This document shows, piece by piece, positions 58,552 through 62,665 of a stretch of DNA of 62,665 nucleotides (position 1 is its first letter; every line of letters starts with the position of its first letter). The position numbers were made by a program, and so were the translations under genes. This DNA is from an uncultured Alphaproteobacteria bacterium (GTDB taxonomy: Bacteria; Pseudomonadota; Alphaproteobacteria; Caulobacterales; Caulobacteraceae): contig CALETE010000007.1 of assembly GCA_937920085.1 (NCBI GenBank), positions 1 to 62,665 of the forward strand, written 5' to 3'. A model generated the notes under the pieces. The model made no database searches. It had not been told where the DNA came from and saw nothing but the letters and a program-made list of their open reading frames with translations.

Positions 58552-59629
58552 GGCGTTAAAGGTCGAGTTTCTGGACGCGAACGGGTTTGGTCAGGCGCGG
58601 CGGGAAGCCCTCAGCGGCGATGCCTCAACGCGACGCTATGAACGTCTGCACCTGGAAACCGGCACGCGCCTGATCTTCATGGATCAGCCGCCATCGACGG
58701 AGACCCTACCCTGCCCACCTGATGCCACGCCCCAAGAGCGGGAAGCCCTGGGGTATAACGCCATGGCCCGTTTGGCGGCGGGTCGGGTCGACGCCTTTGT
58801 CGCCGTGGCCAATTGGCTGAGGGGGCAAGGTCTTTCGGCACCCGAGGTCATGACCTTTGATGCGAGCTCTGGCCTGGCCGTGCTAGAAGATCTGGGTGAT
58901 GATCTGTTTGCGACCATGATCGCCCGAGGTCAGGCAGAAACACCCCTCTATGAGTCCGCGATCAACGCCCTGGCGCGGATGCACGACGCCACAGCTCCAC
59001 GCCTGCTGAAAGTTGATGATGGGATTGTCTGGCCGCTGTTGGACTATGACGACCTTGCCCTAAAGACGGCTGGCGATCTTCTGCCGGAGTGGCTGCCCAA
59101 GCTGCGGCCACAGATACGGATTGGGCTCGACGCCCAAGCGTCGTGGGAGGCGATTTGGAAGCCAATCCGGACCCGCGCGGCGGCCAGTGCCAGCGTCTTT
59201 TGTCACCGGGACTACCATGCTGAAAACCTGATCTGGCTGCCCGATCGCCGGGGTGCGGGGCGATCAGGTCTGATCGATTTCCAGGATGCAGTTCGTGCCC
59301 ATCCGGCATGGGACATGTCCATGCTGCTGCACGACGCCCGCCGGGATATTTCGCCCGAGTTGGAGACCTGGGTGCTTGAGCGATATTGCCAGCTACGCCC
59401 TCTTGTGGACCGGGAGGCCTATTTCGCTGATTTCCGAGCCCTGGGCGCCCTCAATATCAGCCGTATCCTCGGGATCTTTGCCCGCCTGGTGACTCGGGAC
59501 GGCAAGCCGCGCTACGCCCAGTTCATGCCAAGGCTTTGGGGCTATCTTGACCGATGCTTGGCCGACCCAGCCCTGAGCGAATTGAAGACCTGGTTCGACA
59601 CCTATATCCCGCAAGACGCGCGCCAATGA
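58541..59629 (+). CDS. amgK: N-acetylmuramate/N-acetylglucosamine kinase-like phosphotransferase (AmgK)
   Basis: A 362-residue APH-fold kinase. 'LSGDASTRRYERL' near the N-terminus, 'VLEDLGDDLFA', catalytic loop 'FCHRDYHAENLIW' and metal site 'GLIDFQDAVRAHPAWDMSMLL' match AmgK, the anomeric kinase that phosphorylates MurNAc/GlcNAc in the cell-wall recycling shortcut. TTG 58541 with GGAAGGA upstream gives 'LDREALKVEFL'; ATG 58517 would add eight residues inside tsaE. Its partner MurU follows with a 4-bp overlap. Confidence 0.9.
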   Translation: MDREALKVEFLDANGFGQARREALSGDASTRRYERLHLETGTRLIFMDQPPSTETLPCPPDATPQEREALGYNAMARLAAGRVDAFVAVANWLRGQGLSAPEVMTFDASSGLAVLEDLGDDLFATMIARGQAETPLYESAINALARMHDATAPRLLKVDDGIVWPLLDYDDLALKTAGDLLPEWLPKLRPQIRIGLDAQASWEAIWKPIRTRAAASASVFCHRDYHAENLIWLPDRRGAGRSGLIDFQDAVRAHPAWDMSMLLHDARRDISPELETWVLERYCQLRPLVDREAYFADFRALGALNISRILGIFARLVTRDGKPRYAQFMPRLWGYLDRCLADPALSELKTWFDTYIPQDARQ

Positions 59630-60336
59630 CGGTTATCAAGACGGCCATGGTGCTGGCGGCTGGCATTGGGTCGCGCATGCGCCCCTTGACCAATGACCGC
59701 CCTAAGGCCTTGGTTGAGGTGGGTGGCAAGGCCCTCATCGATCACGTTCTCGACCGCTTGGCCGCCGCAGGGGTGGAGACCGCCGTGGTCAATATCCACC
59801 ATTTCGCAGACCAGATGACCGCTCATCTGGCCTATCGGAGCCATCCGAAGATCAAGATCGTCGACGAAAGCGCAGGCCTGCTGGACTCCGGTGGCGGGAT
59901 CAAGAACGCCCTACCCCTGCTTGGGAAAGATCCCTTCTTCGTCGCCAATATCGATTCCCTCTGGATTGATGAGGGCGTCCCGCCTCTCGAAGTCATGAAG
60001 GCCGCCTGGGATCCGGAGGCCATGGACCTTCTGGTCCTTCTCGTGGAGAAGGGGCGTGGTATCGGGTTTGAAGGACCGCGGGGCTTCTTTCTAGATTCGC
60101 AAGGCCACATCACCCATTCCGCCGACGAAACCAACCCAGCCCCCTTCGCCAATGTGGGCGTTCAGATTATGAAGCCGGACACCCTGAAGGGCGCACCTGA
60201 CGGTGCCTTTTCCATCCTTCCGGTCTGGTGGCGACTGCAGGATGAGGGCCGAATCTTCGGCGTCGCCATGGATGCCTTCTGGCTCCATGTTGGCGATCCC
60301 GTTGCCAAGGCCGCAGCGGAAGCCAAACTCGCGTGA
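59626..60336 (+). CDS. murU: N-acetylmuramate alpha-1-phosphate uridylyltransferase-like (MurU)
   Basis: A 236-residue sugar-1-phosphate nucleotidyltransferase. 'AMVLAAGIGSRMRPLTNDRPKAL' (as GxGTRxRP-type loop), 'DRPKALVEVGGKALIDHVLD', 'NIHHFADQM' and a late 'FWLHVGDP' fit MurU, which converts MurNAc-1-P to UDP-MurNAc. ATG 59626 overlaps the amgK stop (ATGA); a longer frame to 59554 lies within amgK. With AmgK it forms the recycling route that bypasses de novo UDP-MurNAc synthesis and its fosfomycin target. Confidence 0.9.
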   Translation: MTVIKTAMVLAAGIGSRMRPLTNDRPKALVEVGGKALIDHVLDRLAAAGVETAVVNIHHFADQMTAHLAYRSHPKIKIVDESAGLLDSGGGIKNALPLLGKDPFFVANIDSLWIDEGVPPLEVMKAAWDPEAMDLLVLLVEKGRGIGFEGPRGFFLDSQGHITHSADETNPAPFANVGVQIMKPDTLKGAPDGAFSILPVWWRLQDEGRIFGVAMDAFWLHVGDPVAKAAAEAKLA

Positions 60337-62665
60337 GCGGTCCCTTCACCGGCTCAGGTTGGTATTCCATTCCCTCCCATCGCCCCTTTGTCTTGGATTT
60401 GGCGAAAGGGCTCTACGATCATTTAAGCCCCCTGGGCCCTGAAGCCCTATCCCAGGCCGTGGTCCTAACGCCGACCCGGCGGGGAGCTCGGGCCTTGGCA
60501 GATGCTTTTGTGGCGGTGGCCGGCGGACGCGCCATCCTCCCACCCCAAATCCGGCCCTTGGGGGACTTAGACGAAGGCGAAGCGCCCTTTGAGCCAGGCG
60601 ATCTCGCCCTCGACCTGCCCGCATCCATCGGCGGCCTGCGGCGGCGATTTGAACTGGTGGGCTTGGTCAAGCGCCATGAGGCGGCCCTCGGACGCCAACT
60701 CGATGCGCCCACCGCCCTAGAGTTTGCAGATGCCCTGGGCAGCTTCCTCGATAGCCTTCAGATCGAAGAGGTCTCAGCGACCGCGGGCTTGGCCGAATTG
60801 GTGACCGCCGACATGGCCGAGCACTGGCGCATTTCCCGGGAGTTTCTGGAAATGGCCCTGGAGGCCTGGCCCAAGCGCCTGGCAGACTTGGGTCTGATGG
60901 ACATTAGCGCGCGGCGCGTGGCCTTGCTTCACGCCCTGGCAGAAAAATGGGATCGCGACCCACCGGGGGGCGTGCTGGTGGCGGCAGGGTCGACCGGAAC
61001 AGCCAAGGCCACAGCCGCCTTGCTCAGAGTCATAGCTCGGGCCCCGCAGGGTGCCGTGGTCCTGCCGGGCCTGGATCATGATCTGTCCGATAAGGCCTGG
61101 GACGGTATTGGCGAACAGCACCCCCAGGGCGCTATGAAGCGCTTACTCACCAACTCCGGCCTAAACCGAAAGGATGTGCTCAACTGGCATGCATCGTCGG
61201 CAGATTTCGGCCTGGGTCACTGGCGACGGCGGGTCATCAATGAGGCTCTGCGACCAGCCGAAGAGACCGCAGACTGGCTCTCGGCCATCAGAGATATTCG
61301 CGACCAAAAGGAAGCCAAGGGTATTGATCCCATTGCCAAGGGGCTGTCTGGCCTGTCCTTGATTTCCGCGCGGACTGAGGACGAAGCTGCCACTGTGGTG
61401 GCCCTTCTGCTGAGGGAGGCCCTAGAAACCCCAGGTCAGACCGCTGCCCTCGTGTCCTCAGACCAGGTCCTGGCCCGACGGGTCAGTGCCAAATTGGCCC
61501 GCTGGGGGGTTTCGGCAGACTCCTCAGCCGGATTGAGCCTGGCAGGCTGCCCCATTGGCGTGCTTGCCGATCTGGTGGTTCAGTCCCTGATCGATCCCTT
61601 AGACCCAGTGCGTCTGCTGGCCATTCTCAAGCATCCCCTGGTCCGCCTGGACCTGGAGACAAGCGCCTTAGGCGCAGCACGTGACGCCCTCGAACGCTAT
61701 GGCCTCAGAGGCGCGCGGCCGGCCAGTTGGGACCTCCTCTCTGCCAAGCTATCGGCACAAATGCGTAAGGTGCACCAAGATCCCGCAGCCGCGATCGACC
61801 TGCTAGATCGCCTGCGCCTGGCCTTGCCGGTAGCCACCTTTGACGATCACACGGCCTCTGAACTGGCCCGCCTTGTGGCCATCACCTTGGAGACCCTAGC
61901 CCGCGACCTAGAGGGATCATCAGACCACCTTTGGGCGGGTCTTGGGGGAGAAGCCCTGTCTCGCCTCTTGGCGGGTCTGATCGAGGACTCCGACGCCCTG
62001 CCCATCGTTACAGCCCGCAGCTTTGTGGAATTGTTTCGCAAGCTGGTGGCTGGGGAAACCGTTCGCGCCGGCGGTGCCAGCCATCCGCGCCTGCGCATAC
62101 TTGGTGCCATTGAAGCACGACTGGTGCGGGCAGACCGACTGATTGTGGCGGGCCTTGAAGAGGGTGTCTGGCCCCAAGGCGCCCCAGTGGACCCCTTCCT
62201 CTCCCGGCCCATGCGCAAGACGCTGGGCCTACCGCCACCGGAGCGGCGGATCGGCCTGGCCGCCCACGACTTCGCCCAGGCGGCCAGCGCCCCTGATGTG
62301 GTTCTCCTGCACACGGAACGCCGGGAGGGCGCACCCTCCATCAAGTCACGCTGGCTTTGGCGACTGGAGACCCTGGCCAGGGGGGCCGGCGTCGACATAG
62401 CTGGACGTCCCGACGTTCTAGCCTGGGCGCGGGCCTTGGATGCCCCAGGCGACTATAAGCCAGCCCCGCGGCCCGCCCCTGTTCCGCCGGTCAAGGACCG
62501 CCCTCGGCGCCTGGCGGTCACCCGGGTCGAAGCCCTGACAAGGGATCCCTATTCCGTCTGGGCCCGGGACATACTGCGGCTCTATCCTCTGGAACGTCCC
62601 GACGAGGCTGTAGACGTCCGCGCCCGGGGTACGGCCATCCACAAGGCCTTCGAAGATTTTGTGCG
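60333..62665 (+). CDS. addB: Double-strand break repair protein AddB (3' end outside window)
   Basis: Open from GTG 60333, whose GTGA overlaps the murU stop, to the window end: about 777 codons of a protein usually near 1000 residues. Start '(M)SGPFTGSGWYSIPSHRPFV' and the inactivated-helicase body fit alphaproteobacterial AddB; 'RVEALTRDPYSVWARDILRL' and 'ARGTAIHKAFEDFV' at the end are the entry to the PD-(D/E)XK nuclease domain. AddAB resects double-strand ends and loads RecA; addA is expected immediately beyond the window. No stop or frameshift is seen in the visible part. Confidence 0.93.
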   Translation, partial: MSGPFTGSGWYSIPSHRPFVLDLAKGLYDHLSPLGPEALSQAVVLTPTRRGARALADAFVAVAGGRAILPPQIRPLGDLDEGEAPFEPGDLALDLPASIGGLRRRFELVGLVKRHEAALGRQLDAPTALEFADALGSFLDSLQIEEVSATAGLAELVTADMAEHWRISREFLEMALEAWPKRLADLGLMDISARRVALLHALAEKWDRDPPGGVLVAAGSTGTAKATAALLRVIARAPQGAVVLPGLDHDLSDKAWDGIGEQHPQGAMKRLLTNSGLNRKDVLNWHASSADFGLGHWRRRVINEALRPAEETADWLSAIRDIRDQKEAKGIDPIAKGLSGLSLISARTEDEAATVVALLLREALETPGQTAALVSSDQVLARRVSAKLARWGVSADSSAGLSLAGCPIGVLADLVVQSLIDPLDPVRLLAILKHPLVRLDLETSALGAARDALERYGLRGARPASWDLLSAKLSAQMRKVHQDPAAAIDLLDRLRLALPVATFDDHTASELARLVAITLETLARDLEGSSDHLWAGLGGEALSRLLAGLIEDSDALPIVTARSFVELFRKLVAGETVRAGGASHPRLRILGAIEARLVRADRLIVAGLEEGVWPQGAPVDPFLSRPMRKTLGLPPPERRIGLAAHDFAQAASAPDVVLLHTERREGAPSIKSRWLWRLETLARGAGVDIAGRPDVLAWARALDAPGDYKPAPRPAPVPPVKDRPRRLAVTRVEALTRDPYSVWARDILRLYPLERPDEAVDVRARGTAIHKAFEDFV

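Overview
The window reads as a single stretch of alphaproteobacterial chromosome, most likely Caulobacterales and possibly Phenylobacterium. Four things point there. The coding style is GC-rich with frequent GTG and TTG starts. There is a PodJ-type polarity protein whose N-terminus is typical of Caulobacter. A CtrA-type TTAA-N7-TTAAC box lies upstream of one gene. Several neighbourhoods follow orders I know from Caulobacter relatives (rpmH-rnpA-yidC-engB followed by argB/dapD/dapE; tsaE-amgK-murU-addB). Placement is by recall of family and synteny, not by a search. I see no prophage, insertion sequence, CRISPR array or plasmid function.

Layout, positions 1-10,100: the end of a TonB-dependent receptor (TBDR), a Tat-exported DJ-1/PfpI protein and a PepSY membrane reductase with a His/Met-rich loop form an uptake-and-reduction cluster. 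A second TBDR faces it across a bidirectional terminator. A TPR-sulfotransferase is coupled to recR (TTG start). A small secreted six-cysteine protein follows behind a CtrA-like box, then a TetR regulator and a quinone oxidoreductase.

Positions 10,100-23,000 are housekeeping. rpmH-rnpA-yidC-engB cover ribosome, RNase P, membrane insertion and ribosome assembly. Next come an acyl-CoA dehydrogenase, a secreted amidohydrolase, argB-HAD phosphatase-dapD-dapE (arginine and lysine/peptidoglycan precursors), and the opposing rmuC-def-fmt-truA operon.

Positions 23,000-35,500: a small protein coupled to a phytanoyl-CoA dioxygenase-like enzyme, a GST-kappa-like isomerase, the ligase-associated DEXH helicase with its phosphoesterase PdeM, a TauE/TIGR02186/DUF3429 membrane operon, PodJ, and an MprF-type lysyltransferase domain protein.

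Positions 35,500-46,100: the most distinctive region, five consecutive acyl-CoA dehydrogenase genes. Four are closely related 'large' subunits, and the fifth is a 'small' subunit that lacks the catalytic glutamate. An unlinked-looking TBDR, a decapeptide-repeat secreted protein, a Cys-rich-repeat secreted protein with a long structured leader, and an enoyl-CoA hydratase follow.

Positions 46,100-62,665: a hybrid histidine kinase, a thioesterase, a degenerate HisKA_2-type protein, rsgA, an Lrp regulator with a candidate self-site, tRNA-Gly(CCC), a two-domain dCTP deaminase, metZ with a structured leader, an SDR, mmsA, and a tightly overlapping operon acyltransferase-tsaE-amgK-murU-addB that is cut by the window end. 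The fatty-acid/acyl-CoA genes (six dehydrogenases, hydratase, thioesterase, mmsA, SDR, PhyH) suggest a metabolism oriented to lipid, steroid or aromatic carbon; this is inference.
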